39,314 nucleotides of DNA, taken from DATHTK01 sp035463295. GTDB taxonomy: Bacteria; Actinomycetota; Rubrobacteria; Rubrobacterales; Rubrobacteraceae. Position numbers and translations under genes: made by a program. This document shows positions 7,889-15,914 of the stretch, in pieces. Where the stretch lies: NCBI GenBank assembly GCA_035463295.1, contig DATHTK010000082.1, positions 1-39,314 of the forward strand, given 5' to 3'. The notes under the pieces were generated by a model. That model was not told the origin of the DNA and ran no database searches. It was given only the letters and a program-made list of their open reading frames with translations. How positions within the stretch are numbered: the first letter of the stretch is position 1; each line of letters begins with the position of its first letter.

Positions 7889-9734
7889 GGTCGGGGGCCG
7901 CCCGGTTGCCTTCACCATCGGGACGGCCGGGCATGTGGACCACGGAAAGACGACGCTCGTGCGCTACATGACCGGCACGGATACCGATCGCCTCGAGGAA
8001 GAGCACCGACGCGGGATCTCGATCGTTCCGGGCTACGCGGAGCTCACGCTGCCGAGCGGTCGCCGCGCGAGCCTGGTGGACGTACCGGGCCACGAGCGGT
8101 TCGTCAAGAACATGGTCTCCGGCGCCACGGGGGTGGACGCTTTCCTGCTCGTCGTCGCCGCCGACGACGGGGTCATGCCGCAGACCAGGGAGCACCTCGA
8201 CGTCCTGCGAGTTCTCGGCGTAGAGAGCGGCGTCGTGGCGATCACCAAGATCGACGCCGCCGACGGCGATATGGCCGAGCTCGCGGCGCTGGAGACGGAG
8301 GAGCTCCTGGAGGCCGTCGGTATCTCGGCTCCCATAGTGCCCGTGAGCGGCGTGACCGGCGAGGGCGTGACCGACCTCCTTGGGGCGCTCGACGCCCTCG
8401 CCGCATCCCCCTCGAACGAGAGGTTCGACGCCAGGCTTGCCCGGCTGCCGGTGGACCGGGCGTTCGTCCTCAAGGGGATCGGGGTCGTGGTCACGGGTAC
8501 GTTGTGGAGCGGCGAGATACGGGCGGGCGACACCCTGCACACCGCCTCGGGGCTGCGCCCGCGGGTGCGCGGCGTCCAGAACCACGGTCGCCCGGCGGAG
8601 GTCGCCTATGCGGGAGCGCGCACCGCCCTGGACCTCGTCGGCGTAGAGGCCTCCGAGATAGCGGCGGGGGAGGTTCTGCTCTCCCGCCCCGTGCCCGCGA
8701 CCCGCGCCTTCGACGCGCGCGTCCGGGTGCTCGAGAGCGCGATGCCGCTCGCTCACGGCGTGAGGGTCAGGCTGCACCACGGCACCCGCTCCACGAACGC
8801 CAGGATGCGTCTCTTCGACCGGAAGGAGATCGGGCCGGGAGATAGCGCCTTCGCCCGCCTGAGGGTCGAGGAGCCCCTGATCCTGCTGCCCGCCGACCGC
8901 TTCGTGCTGCGCTCGCTCGCACCGCAGGTCACCGTCGGTGGCGGCACCGTCCTCGACCCCGCCCCTGCGGGCCGGCGCCCGGACCCCGACTGGCTCGACG
9001 CACTCGAGAACGGAGATCCCGCGCGTATCGTCCCCCTCGCCCTCTCCCGCGCTCCGAAGGAGGGCATGACCGCCGAGGAGCTCTCGCTTGCCGTCTCGGT
9101 CGCGCCCGACCAGGCTCGGGTCGCTATGGAAGATGCCCCGGATATAGAGAGGGTAGGCGCGCTCTGGACTCTCGCCGAGGTGGCCGACGCGGCTACGCAG
9201 CGGCTGATAGAGGCCCTGAGGCGGCGCGCGGAGGAGCACCCGGAGAGCCCGGAGTTGAGCGTTGCCGGCGCAAGGGTCGCGACCGGCCTCTCGACGAGGC
9301 TCGCCGACGCGCTGCTCGTCGAGCTCTCGGAGGGGGGCAAGATCCGCATCTCCGACGACGGGGTGAGCCTGGCCGGCGCGGCCGAGGTGCCCGCAGAGCT
9401 GGAAGAGAAGGCCGGGAGGCTGCTCTCCGAGCTGCGTCGCGCCGGGTCCGAGCCGCGGGCGATGGAGCCCTCCCCGGCGTTGCGGTTGCTGCTCAGGCGC
9501 GGCGAGGTCGTGGACCTGGGCGGCAGCACGTTCGCGGCGGAGAGTGTCGCAGCAGACGTGCTCGAAGAGATAAAGACCGTCTGCCGGGAGAGAGGGGAGG
9601 TCTCGCTCGCTGGCCTGCGCGACCGGTTGGCGACGAGCCGCAAGTACGCCCAGGCGTGGCTCGAGTACTCCGACGCGACCGGCGTGACGAGCCGCACCGG
9701 CGACGTCCGGGTCCTCACCCGCCGCCACCGCTAG
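7881..9734 (+). CDS. selB: Selenocysteine-specific translation elongation factor SelB
   Basis: 617-aa EF-Tu-like GTPase that carries Sec-tRNA(Sec) to UGA codons marked by a SECIS hairpin. The G domain has G1 G-H-V-D-H-G-K-T-T, G3 D-V-P-G-H-E-R-F and G4 T-K-I-D; the switch region reads R-G-I-S-I-V-P rather than the commoner R-G-I-T-I. Beta-barrel domains II/III follow, then a C-terminal winged-helix region (about 370-617) that binds SECIS RNA, with a typical last repeat containing SRKYAQAWLEYSD. GTG start at 7881 overlaps the selA stop. Confidence 0.95.
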   Translation: MSEVGGRPVAFTIGTAGHVDHGKTTLVRYMTGTDTDRLEEEHRRGISIVPGYAELTLPSGRRASLVDVPGHERFVKNMVSGATGVDAFLLVVAADDGVMPQTREHLDVLRVLGVESGVVAITKIDAADGDMAELAALETEELLEAVGISAPIVPVSGVTGEGVTDLLGALDALAASPSNERFDARLARLPVDRAFVLKGIGVVVTGTLWSGEIRAGDTLHTASGLRPRVRGVQNHGRPAEVAYAGARTALDLVGVEASEIAAGEVLLSRPVPATRAFDARVRVLESAMPLAHGVRVRLHHGTRSTNARMRLFDRKEIGPGDSAFARLRVEEPLILLPADRFVLRSLAPQVTVGGGTVLDPAPAGRRPDPDWLDALENGDPARIVPLALSRAPKEGMTAEELSLAVSVAPDQARVAMEDAPDIERVGALWTLAEVADAATQRLIEALRRRAEEHPESPELSVAGARVATGLSTRLADALLVELSEGGKIRISDDGVSLAGAAEVPAELEEKAGRLLSELRRAGSEPRAMEPSPALRLLLRRGEVVDLGGSTFAAESVAADVLEEIKTVCRERGEVSLAGLRDRLATSRKYAQAWLEYSDATGVTSRTGDVRVLTRRHR

Positions 9735-9782
9735 CCTCCCGACGGGTCTGTACTAGAATACGTAAACGGCGAGCAGCCATTC

Positions 9783-9871
9783 GGAATGCGTGGGCCTGGT
9801 GGCCCGGCCGGTCTTCAAAACCGGTTTGCGGCCTTGATAAGGCCGTGGCGGTTCGATTCCCCCGCATTCCG
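9783..9871 (+). tRNA. selC: tRNA-Sec (anticodon TCA)
   Basis: 89-nt tRNA with bacterial tRNA-Sec hallmarks: acceptor strand GGAATGCG pairing with CGCATTCC, an extended D stem GGGCC/GGCCC with a 4-nt loop, anticodon loop CTTCAAA with TCA at 9815-9817, and a long variable arm (CGGCCTT/AAGGCCG closed by GAT). The T arm is GGCGG-TTCGATT-CCCCC, which leaves a C-C mismatch in the middle of the stem. CCA is not encoded. A possible -10 (TAGAAT, 9754-9759) precedes it. It lies 48 bp after selB. Confidence 0.95.
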
Positions 9872-9885
9872 CGACGTGTCAGGCA

Positions 9886-9903
9886 TCCGGCGAAGCCGCC
9901 GGA
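9886..9903 (+). terminator. Hairpin downstream of tRNA-Sec
   Basis: TCCGGCG (9886-9892) and CGCCGGA (9897-9903) form a perfect 7-bp stem with an AAGC loop, 14 nt after the tRNA end. No T-run follows, so it may act in 3' processing or as a weak terminator. Confidence 0.35.
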
Positions 9904-9980
9904 CGTGAGGCGGGTTCATGGTGGCGCCGCAAGGGCCGACCCCATCAGATGCGGGGACGAAACGAGCCGGAGGTTTGCGC

Positions 9981-10436
9981 ATGGAGTTCTCGCACCTGGA
10001 TCGCGAGGGGGCGGCCCGGATGGTCGACGTGGGGGAGAAGGCGGTCGTCAGGCGCACCGCTACGGCCGCGGGGAGGGTCCGTATGTCGTCGGAGACCGTC
10101 GAGCTCCTGCGGGAGAAGGCGTTGCCGAAGGGCGACGCGCTCAACACGGCCAGGATCGCCGGCGTCATGGCCGCGAAACGGACGCCGGATCTCATACCCC
10201 TGTGCCACGGACTCGCCCTGACCTCGGTGGACGTCGAGTTCGACGTGGGGGAGGAGGGTGTCGGCATCCTGGCTACCGCCCGCGCCAGCGACCGCACCGG
10301 GGTCGAGATGGAGGCTCTCACCGCGGTGAGCGTCGCGGCACTCACCGTCTACGACATGTGCAAGGCCGTGGACAAGGGGATGGTGATAGACGAGGTGAGG
10401 ATCATCGAGAAGACCAAGGAGACAGACGATCGGTGA
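9981..10436 (+). CDS. moaC: Cyclic pyranopterin monophosphate synthase MoaC
   Basis: 151-aa enzyme of molybdenum-cofactor synthesis (second step, forming cPMP with MoaA). The start ATG 9981 has GGAGG 7 nt upstream; the frame also opens at 9918 but that extension is not family-like. Conserved blocks are K-G-D-A-L-N-T-A-R-I-A-G-V-M-A-A-K-R-T-P-D at the active site, I-P-L-C-H-G-L, the G-V-E-M-E-A-L-T-A-V-S-V-A-A-L-T-V-Y-D-M-C-K stretch and a final K-D-G-equivalent D-K-G-M. Placement next to the selenocysteine genes suits selenium/molybdenum enzymes such as formate dehydrogenase, none of which is in the window. Confidence 0.95.
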   Translation: MEFSHLDREGAARMVDVGEKAVVRRTATAAGRVRMSSETVELLREKALPKGDALNTARIAGVMAAKRTPDLIPLCHGLALTSVDVEFDVGEEGVGILATARASDRTGVEMEALTAVSVAALTVYDMCKAVDKGMVIDEVRIIEKTKETDDR

Positions 10437-10535
10437 AGCCTTACACGGCGTCGGGGTCCCGCGCATGCAACACTTTGACGGAGATGATCGCGAGGGTTCG
10501 GCTGTGCTAGACTTCGGGGCCGGATCACGGGTTTC

Positions 10536-11117
10536 GTGATGGAACGGGAGGGCGTGATCGAGGACGGCAACGCGGTTCTCTATCCCATATTCCTCGATCT
10601 CTGCAGACGGCGGTGCGTGGTCGTCGGGGGCGGCGAGGTCGCGAACAGAAAGGCCCGCAAGCTGTTGCAGGCGCGCGCCCGCGTCGTGGTGATCTCACCC
10701 GAGATCCAGCCCGAGCTCGAGAGCGTCGCCGTCGAGATCCACCACCGCTCGTACCGCGAGGGCGACCTGGAAGGAGCTTTCCTGGCGTTCGCCGCCACGA
10801 GCTCGCGGGAGGCGAACGCGGCGGTCGCCCGGGAGGCGAAGGAACGTGGCGTCCCGGTGAACGTCGCCGACGCGCCTTCGGAGGGGGACTTCGCCGTGCC
10901 TTCGACGCTGCGGCGTGGGAGGTTGCAGGTGGCGGTCTCGACCGGCGGTGCCTCGCCCGCCCTGGCGAAGAGGATAAAGGGCGAGCTGGAGACGGTCTTC
11001 GAACCCGAATGGGCCGGCGTCGTGGAGGAGTTGAACGCGGCGCGGCGGGGCGGCGCATCGACCGAGGGCGACCTGGAAGTGGAGGTGAGCCGGTGCTTAT
11101 CGCGGTTGCGGGGATGA
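10536..11117 (+). CDS. Precorrin-2 dehydrogenase / sirohydrochlorin ferrochelatase-like (CysG N-terminal, Met8)
   Basis: 193-aa NAD-dependent protein of siroheme synthesis. The start may be GTG 10536 or the adjacent ATG 10539. Residues 15-45 contain Y-P-I-F-L-D-L followed by the Rossmann motif V-V-V-G-G-G-E-V-A-N-R-K-A, and the central part has V-N-V-A-D-A and the S-T-G-G-A-S-P-A-L-A-K-R-I block of the dimerisation/helical domain. It oxidises precorrin-2 to sirohydrochlorin; the methyltransferase partner is the cobA-hemD fusion three genes downstream. It overlaps hemA by 25 nt and heads the heme operon. Confidence 0.9.
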   Translation: MMEREGVIEDGNAVLYPIFLDLCRRRCVVVGGGEVANRKARKLLQARARVVVISPEIQPELESVAVEIHHRSYREGDLEGAFLAFAATSSREANAAVAREAKERGVPVNVADAPSEGDFAVPSTLRRGRLQVAVSTGGASPALAKRIKGELETVFEPEWAGVVEELNAARRGGASTEGDLEVEVSRCLSRLRG

Positions 11118-12385
11118 ACCACCGCTCGGCGCCGGTCGAGGTGCGCGAGCGCGTCGCCTTCCCGCCGTGCGCGGCCCGCGACTTCCTGCGGCGGATCGCG
11201 GAGGAGGGAGTGGCCTCGGAGGCCGTACTGCTCTCGACCTGCAACCGCACCGAGGTCTACGCCGTCGTGGAGGGCGAGGGGGCCCGCTCTGCAGTGCTCG
11301 ACCTCCTCGCCGAGGACCGCGGAGTCGAGAGAGAGCCCCTGGAACGGGACACGTACTGGCTCACCGACGCGGCGGCCGTGCGGCACCTCTACCGGGTCGC
11401 TTCGTCGCTTGATTCGATGGTCGTCGGCGAAGCTCAGATCCTCGGCCAGGTGCGCGACGCTTACCGGGCCGCGACCGAGGAGCGGTGCACGGGACCCGTG
11501 CTCAACCGGCTCTTTCACACCTCGCTGCGCGTCGGCAAGAGGGTGCGCGCCGGGACAGGAATCGGCGATAGCTCCGTCTCCGTCCCGCACGTCGCGGTAA
11601 AGCTCGCCGAGGGCGTCTTCGGCAGCCTGAGCGGGCGCCGGGCGCTGGTTCTGGGCGCGGGCGAGATGAGCGAGCTGGTAATAGAGCACCTCAAGGGCCG
11701 GGGTGTGGCGGAGCTCCGGATCGCCAACCGCACCCCCGAGCGAGCGCGCCTTCTGGCCGAGAGGGTCGGGGGCCGCGCCGTCGCCTTCGACGCGCTGGGG
11801 AGGGAGCTCGCCGGGGCGGACGTCGTCGTGAGCTCGACGGGCGCCGGGGAGTGGGTGGTCAGGAGCGAGAGCGTCGCTGCGGCGGTCGATTCTCGGGACG
11901 AGCCGCTGTTCTTTATCGACATCGCCGTCCCGAGGGATGTGGATCCCGTGGTCCAGACGCTCGAGAAGGTCTTCGTCTACGACATCGACGACCTGCAGGC
12001 CGTCGTTGAGCGCAACGCCGACGGCCGGGGCGTGGCGGCGCGCGAGGGGGAGGCCATGATCGGCCCCTCGGTCATGGAGTTCATGGGCTGGATGAGCACG
12101 CTCCACGTCGTCCCCCTGATAAGGGAGCTGCGCGACGGCGCGGAGAGGATCCGGCGCCACGAGCTCGCGCGCGCCCTGTCCAGGATGAACCTTTCACCGG
12201 AGGAGGAGGCGGCCGTCGAGCGCCTGAGCCGCTCGCTCGTCAACAAGCTTCTCCACGGTCCGATCTCCGAGATAAAGGCCCGCGCCGAGGCCGGGCACCC
12301 CATGTACAGCGCCGAGGTCCGGCGCAGCCTTATGGCCCTCGAAGGGCTCGGCGTGGCGCTGCATCGCCACCCGGACCATCCATGA
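11093..12385 (+). CDS. hemA: Glutamyl-tRNA reductase HemA
   Basis: 430-aa NADPH enzyme reducing Glu-tRNA to glutamate-1-semialdehyde. The start is GTG 11093 with GGAGGTGAG just upstream, inside the end of the preceding gene; a longer in-frame ORF exists but begins in non-homologous sequence. The family signature M-N-H-R-S-A-P-V-E-V-R-E is at about residues 9-20 and the catalytic Cys is in S-T-C-N-R-T-E-V-Y near residue 49. A Rossmann domain (L-V-L-G-A-G-E-M) and the C-terminal helical dimerisation domain follow. It overlaps hemC by 4 nt (ATGA). Confidence 0.95.
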   Translation: MLIAVAGMNHRSAPVEVRERVAFPPCAARDFLRRIAEEGVASEAVLLSTCNRTEVYAVVEGEGARSAVLDLLAEDRGVEREPLERDTYWLTDAAAVRHLYRVASSLDSMVVGEAQILGQVRDAYRAATEERCTGPVLNRLFHTSLRVGKRVRAGTGIGDSSVSVPHVAVKLAEGVFGSLSGRRALVLGAGEMSELVIEHLKGRGVAELRIANRTPERARLLAERVGGRAVAFDALGRELAGADVVVSSTGAGEWVVRSESVAAAVDSRDEPLFFIDIAVPRDVDPVVQTLEKVFVYDIDDLQAVVERNADGRGVAAREGEAMIGPSVMEFMGWMSTLHVVPLIRELRDGAERIRRHELARALSRMNLSPEEEAAVERLSRSLVNKLLHGPISEIKARAEAGHPMYSAEVRRSLMALEGLGVALHRHPDHP

Positions 12386-13311
12386 GCCTCTATGGGATCG
12401 TAGTCCTCGGAACCCGCGGCTCGCGTCTCGCCCTCGCGCAGGCCAACTCGTGCGCAGAGAGGCTGCGCACATCTGGTCTCGCGGTCGAGGTCCGGATCAT
12501 ACGCACGACGAGCGACCACCATCCCGACCTTCCGCTCTCCGTGATCGACCGCCGCGACGTCTTTACCCGCCAGCTCGACGAGGCCCTCCTGAGCGGCGAG
12601 ATAGACCTCGCAATCCACTCCCTGAAGGACGTCCCTACCGGACTCCCGGAGGGCATTTCGCTCGCGGCGATCACCGAGCGCCACGACCCCTCCGACGTCC
12701 TGGTCTCGAACGAGAGCTACGACGTGGAAGGGCTGCCGCAAGGGGCCGTGGTGGCGACCTCGAGCCTTCGGCGCCGCGCACAGATCCTCCACCGGCGGCC
12801 GGACCTCAGGGTAGTCGAGATCCGGGGCAACGTGGATACCCGGGTGCGCAAAATGAGCGCCGGAGTGGCCGACGCCGTCGTCCTCGCCCGAGCCGGCCTC
12901 GAACGGCTCGGATTGAGTCAGCGAGTACCGCACACCGTGATCCCGGATGACCTCATGCTCCCCGCAGTCGGTCAAGGCTCTCTGGCCGCCGCGACCCGCG
13001 TGGACCATCCCTTGCGCGACCGCATCCGCGAGATCCTCAACCACACCGAGAGCGAGCGTGCGGCCCTCGCCGAGCGGGCGATGCTGCGGACGCTCGAGGG
13101 CGGGTGCCGCGTTCCGGTCGGCGCATGGGGCACCGTCGAGGACGATGTCATCCGGCTGCGGGGCGTCGTGGCCTCCCCGGACGGGGCGCTGCTGTATAGA
13201 GAGGAGGTCGAAGGGGGAGAAGCGGAGGAGGTCGGTGAGCGGCTCGCCCGCGAGCTCCTCGACCGGGGAGCGGCGGTCGTGCTCGGGGAGATCCGGGAGG
13301 TGAGGCGGTAG
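12382..13311 (+). CDS. hemC: Porphobilinogen deaminase (hydroxymethylbilane synthase) HemC
   Basis: 309-aa enzyme that polymerises four porphobilinogens. Visible features are G-T-R-G-S-R-L-A-L-A-Q-A near the start, the catalytic Asp region (H-S-L-K-D-V-P-T), S-S-L-R-R-R-A-Q and R-G-N-V-D-T-R, and the dipyrromethane cofactor Cys in E-G-G-C-R-V-P. Length and order are standard. ATG 12382 overlaps the hemA stop, and the next gene starts at the base after its TAG, so the operon is translationally coupled. Confidence 0.96.
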   Translation: MSLYGIVVLGTRGSRLALAQANSCAERLRTSGLAVEVRIIRTTSDHHPDLPLSVIDRRDVFTRQLDEALLSGEIDLAIHSLKDVPTGLPEGISLAAITERHDPSDVLVSNESYDVEGLPQGAVVATSSLRRRAQILHRRPDLRVVEIRGNVDTRVRKMSAGVADAVVLARAGLERLGLSQRVPHTVIPDDLMLPAVGQGSLAAATRVDHPLRDRIREILNHTESERAALAERAMLRTLEGGCRVPVGAWGTVEDDVIRLRGVVASPDGALLYREEVEGGEAEEVGERLARELLDRGAAVVLGEIREVRR

Positions 13312-14850
13312 GTGATCTACCTGGTAGGCTCCGGCCCCGGCGACCCCGGACTCTTTACTTTGAAGGGACTTCGGCTCCTGCGCGAGGCCGACGCCGTGGT
13401 CTACGACCGGCTCGCGCCCGAGAGCCTGCTGGACTACGCCGGTTCCGGAGCTGACCTGATCTACGTCGGCAAGAAGCCCGGGGATAGAGGAGGTATGAAG
13501 CAGGAGGAGATCAACGCCCTCCTGGTCGAGCTCGGCCACGCCGGGAAGACGGTCGTCCGCTTGAAGGGCGGCGACCCCTACGTCTTCGGCCGCGGCGGCG
13601 AGGAGGCGCTCGCCCTGATCGAAGCCGGACTCCCGTTCGAGGTGGTCCCCGGCGTGACGAGCGGCATAGCGGCTCCAGCCTACGCGGGCATCCCCGTGAC
13701 GCATCGCGGCCTCGCGACGAGCGTCGCCTTCGTCACCGGCCACGAGGACCCGACCAAGGACCGCCGAGACGTGGACTGGGCCCGTCTCGCAGACGGCGCG
13801 GATACGCTCGTCCTCTACATGGGCGTCGGCCGGCTGCGCGAGATCTCCGCCGCACTCGTCTCCGCCGGCAGGAGCCCCGCGACGCCCGTCGCCGTGATCC
13901 GGTGGGGCACCGTTCCAGAGCAGAGGACCGTGACCGGGACTCTGGAAGATATCGCGGATAAGGTGGCCGAGGCGAACCTGAAGCCGCCTGCCATAACGGT
14001 CGTGGGAGATGTGGTCGCTCTGCGCGGGGCCGGCCTCGGTTTCTACGAGCGACGCCCGCTCTTCGGGAAGCGCGTCGTCGTCACGCGGGCGCGGGCGCAG
14101 GCCGGGGAGCTCTCGGCCGAGCTCGAACGGCTCGGCGCCGGGGTGCTCGAGTTCCCGACGATAGAGATACGCCCCCCCGCCGACTTCGGCCCGCTCGACG
14201 CCGCCATCCGCGACCTCGATACGTTTGACTGGCTGGTCTTCACGAGCGTGAACGGCGTCGAAGCCTTTGTCGAGCGCCTCGCGCACCACGGCCTCGACCT
14301 GCGGGCCGTGCCCCGCGGGGCGCGGATAGCGGCTATCGGCCCGGCAACGGCGGAGAGGATAGGGGAGGCCGGACTGCGCGTCGACGTGGTTCCGCGCGAG
14401 TTCCGGGCGGAGGCCCTGATCTGGTCTCTCGCCGGCGACTCTCTCGCCGGACAGAAGGTCCTCATCCCCAGAGCCAGGGTGGCGCGCGAGATCCTGCCAG
14501 ACAAGCTCCGTGAAGCGGGCGCGGAGGTCGTCGTCCCGACCGCTTACGAATCCGTCCCCTCTCTCGAGGGACGGGATATTCTAAAGGCGAGGCTCGGGGC
14601 GGGGACGGTGGATTGCGTGACCTTCACGGCCAGCTCGACGGTCGATAACTTCGTCGGGGCGTTCGGGGTGGACGAGGCGGCCCGGCTGCTCGCCCGGACG
14701 CGGGTCGCGTGCATCGGCCCGATAACCGCAGATACCGCCCGCGGGCACGGCATCCGGGTCGACGCGGAGGCGCAAGAGTACACTATACCCGGGCTCGTCG
14801 GGGCGGTCGTGGACCTCCTGGCTCTGGACCCGGCGAAGAGAGGTGGATGA
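13312..14850 (+). CDS. cobA-hemD: Fused uroporphyrinogen-III C-methyltransferase / uroporphyrinogen-III synthase (CobA-HemD)
   Basis: 512-aa two-domain enzyme. Residues 1-240 are the SAM-dependent methyltransferase (SUMT): V-G-S-G-P-G-D-P-G-L-F-T, the R-L-K-G-G-D-P-Y-V-F-G-R-G-G-E-E loop and the P-A-I-T-V-V-G-D-V end. Residues 255-510 are HemD, with the weakly conserved V-V-V-T-R-A-R entry and F-T-S-V-N-G-V and F-T-A-S-S-T-V motifs. HemD closes hydroxymethylbilane to uroporphyrinogen III; SUMT diverts it to precorrin-2. Such fusions are common in Gram-positive bacteria. GTG start directly after the hemC stop; 8-nt overlap with hemB. Confidence 0.94.
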   Translation: MIYLVGSGPGDPGLFTLKGLRLLREADAVVYDRLAPESLLDYAGSGADLIYVGKKPGDRGGMKQEEINALLVELGHAGKTVVRLKGGDPYVFGRGGEEALALIEAGLPFEVVPGVTSGIAAPAYAGIPVTHRGLATSVAFVTGHEDPTKDRRDVDWARLADGADTLVLYMGVGRLREISAALVSAGRSPATPVAVIRWGTVPEQRTVTGTLEDIADKVAEANLKPPAITVVGDVVALRGAGLGFYERRPLFGKRVVVTRARAQAGELSAELERLGAGVLEFPTIEIRPPADFGPLDAAIRDLDTFDWLVFTSVNGVEAFVERLAHHGLDLRAVPRGARIAAIGPATAERIGEAGLRVDVVPREFRAEALIWSLAGDSLAGQKVLIPRARVAREILPDKLREAGAEVVVPTAYESVPSLEGRDILKARLGAGTVDCVTFTASSTVDNFVGAFGVDEAARLLARTRVACIGPITADTARGHGIRVDAEAQEYTIPGLVGAVVDLLALDPAKRGG

Positions 14851-15829
14851 GGTGGCATTTCCGGCTCAGAGGCTCCGAAGGACGCGTCACACGGCAGCTC
14901 TGCGCGGGCTCGTGCGCGAGACCCGGCTCTCTCCGGGGGACTTCGTGTATCCCCTTTTCGTCACCGTCGGGGAGGACGTGCGGAGGCCGGTCTCCTCGAT
15001 GCCGGGGGTCTCTCAGCTATCCATAAACCACGCTGTGGCCGAGGCGAGGAGGGCCTTCGAGCTCGGCGTCCCAGGCGTGCTGCTCTTCGGGATCCCGGAT
15101 GAGAAGGACGAAGCGGCTTCGGGAGCGTACGACCCCGAGGGGGTCGTGCAGCTTGCGACCCGGGCGATCAAGGACGCGGTGCCGGAGCTGCTCGTCATAA
15201 CGGACGTGTGCCTCTGCGAGTACATGAGCCACGGCCACTGCGGCGTGGTCGAGAAGGGGACGGGCCGCGTCCTGAACGACGTGAGCCTCGAGCTGCTCGC
15301 CCGGACGGCATCGAGCCACGCCGAGGCTGGTGCGGATATCGTCGCGCCCTCGGACATGATGGACGGGCGGGTCGCGGCCGTCAGGAGCGAGCTCGACCGC
15401 GAGGGATTCGAGGACACCCCCATAATGGCCTACGCCGCCAAGTACGCCTCCGCCTTCTACGGGCCATTTCGGGAGGCCGCCGAGAGCGCGCCCGCCTTCG
15501 GCGACCGGCGCACCTACCAGATGGACCCTTCCAACGCCCGCGAGGCGATACTGGAGGTTGAGCTCGACGTCGAGGAGGGCGCGGATATCGTGATGGTGAA
15601 GCCCGCCTTGCCCTATCTGGACGTCCTCCGGAGGGTCAGGGAGACGACGAGCCTGCCCGTCGCAGCCTACAACGTGAGCGGTGAGTACGCCATGATCAAA
15701 GCCGCCTCCCAGAACGGCTGGCTCGACGAGCGGGCGGCGGTCCTCGAGGCGCTCACCGGCATAAAACGCGCCGGCGCCGACGCTATCATCTCCTACCACG
15801 CCCCGGACGCCGCGCGCTGGCTCTCGTAG
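14843..15829 (+). CDS. hemB: Delta-aminolevulinic acid dehydratase (porphobilinogen synthase) HemB
   Basis: 328-aa enzyme condensing two 5-aminolevulinates. It carries the zinc-type cysteine cluster D-V-C-L-C-E-Y-x-x-x-G-H-C-G, the S-D-M-M-D-G-R block, the first lysine in Y-A-A-K-Y-A-S-A-F-Y-G-P-F-R and the Schiff-base Lys253 in M-V-K-P-A. The cysteines point to a Zn-dependent form rather than the Mg-only Asp-rich form. GTG 14843 is the earliest start and overlaps the previous gene. Confidence 0.96.
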   Translation: MDEVAFPAQRLRRTRHTAALRGLVRETRLSPGDFVYPLFVTVGEDVRRPVSSMPGVSQLSINHAVAEARRAFELGVPGVLLFGIPDEKDEAASGAYDPEGVVQLATRAIKDAVPELLVITDVCLCEYMSHGHCGVVEKGTGRVLNDVSLELLARTASSHAEAGADIVAPSDMMDGRVAAVRSELDREGFEDTPIMAYAAKYASAFYGPFREAAESAPAFGDRRTYQMDPSNAREAILEVELDVEEGADIVMVKPALPYLDVLRRVRETTSLPVAAYNVSGEYAMIKAASQNGWLDERAAVLEALTGIKRAGADAIISYHAPDAARWLS

Positions 15830-15838
15830 GGGGAACGG

Positions 15839-15879
15839 GGTAAGCTTTATTACCGTCGGTTCCGGCCGGAACGTATAGA
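15839..15879 (+). promoter_or_regulatory. hemL upstream region: candidate promoter with a perfect palindrome
   Basis: The gap after hemB holds GGTAA-N6-TTACC (15839-15854) and the perfect 14-bp palindrome GTTCCGGCCGGAAC (15859-15872). They sit between a possible -35 TTACCG (15850-15855) and -10 TATAGA (15874-15879) with an 18-bp spacer. An operator that controls hemL separately from the upstream hem genes is plausible but inferred. Confidence 0.4.
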
Positions 15880-15914
15880 CTGCAGAGAGGCTCTACGGAA
15901 GGAGTTTGACGCGT

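Noticed and set aside
7536..9728. 730-aa ORF on the minus strand
   Set aside because: It lies wholly opposite selA/selB and has Arg/Gly/Pro-rich composition; a GC-driven shadow frame.
10475..10513. TTGACG (10475) and TAGACT (10508) as a promoter of the hem operon
   Set aside because: The spacer is 27 bp, too long for a SigA promoter.
11977..14289. 770-aa ORF on the minus strand
   Set aside because: Antisense to hemA, hemC and cobA-hemD, with no recognisable domain.
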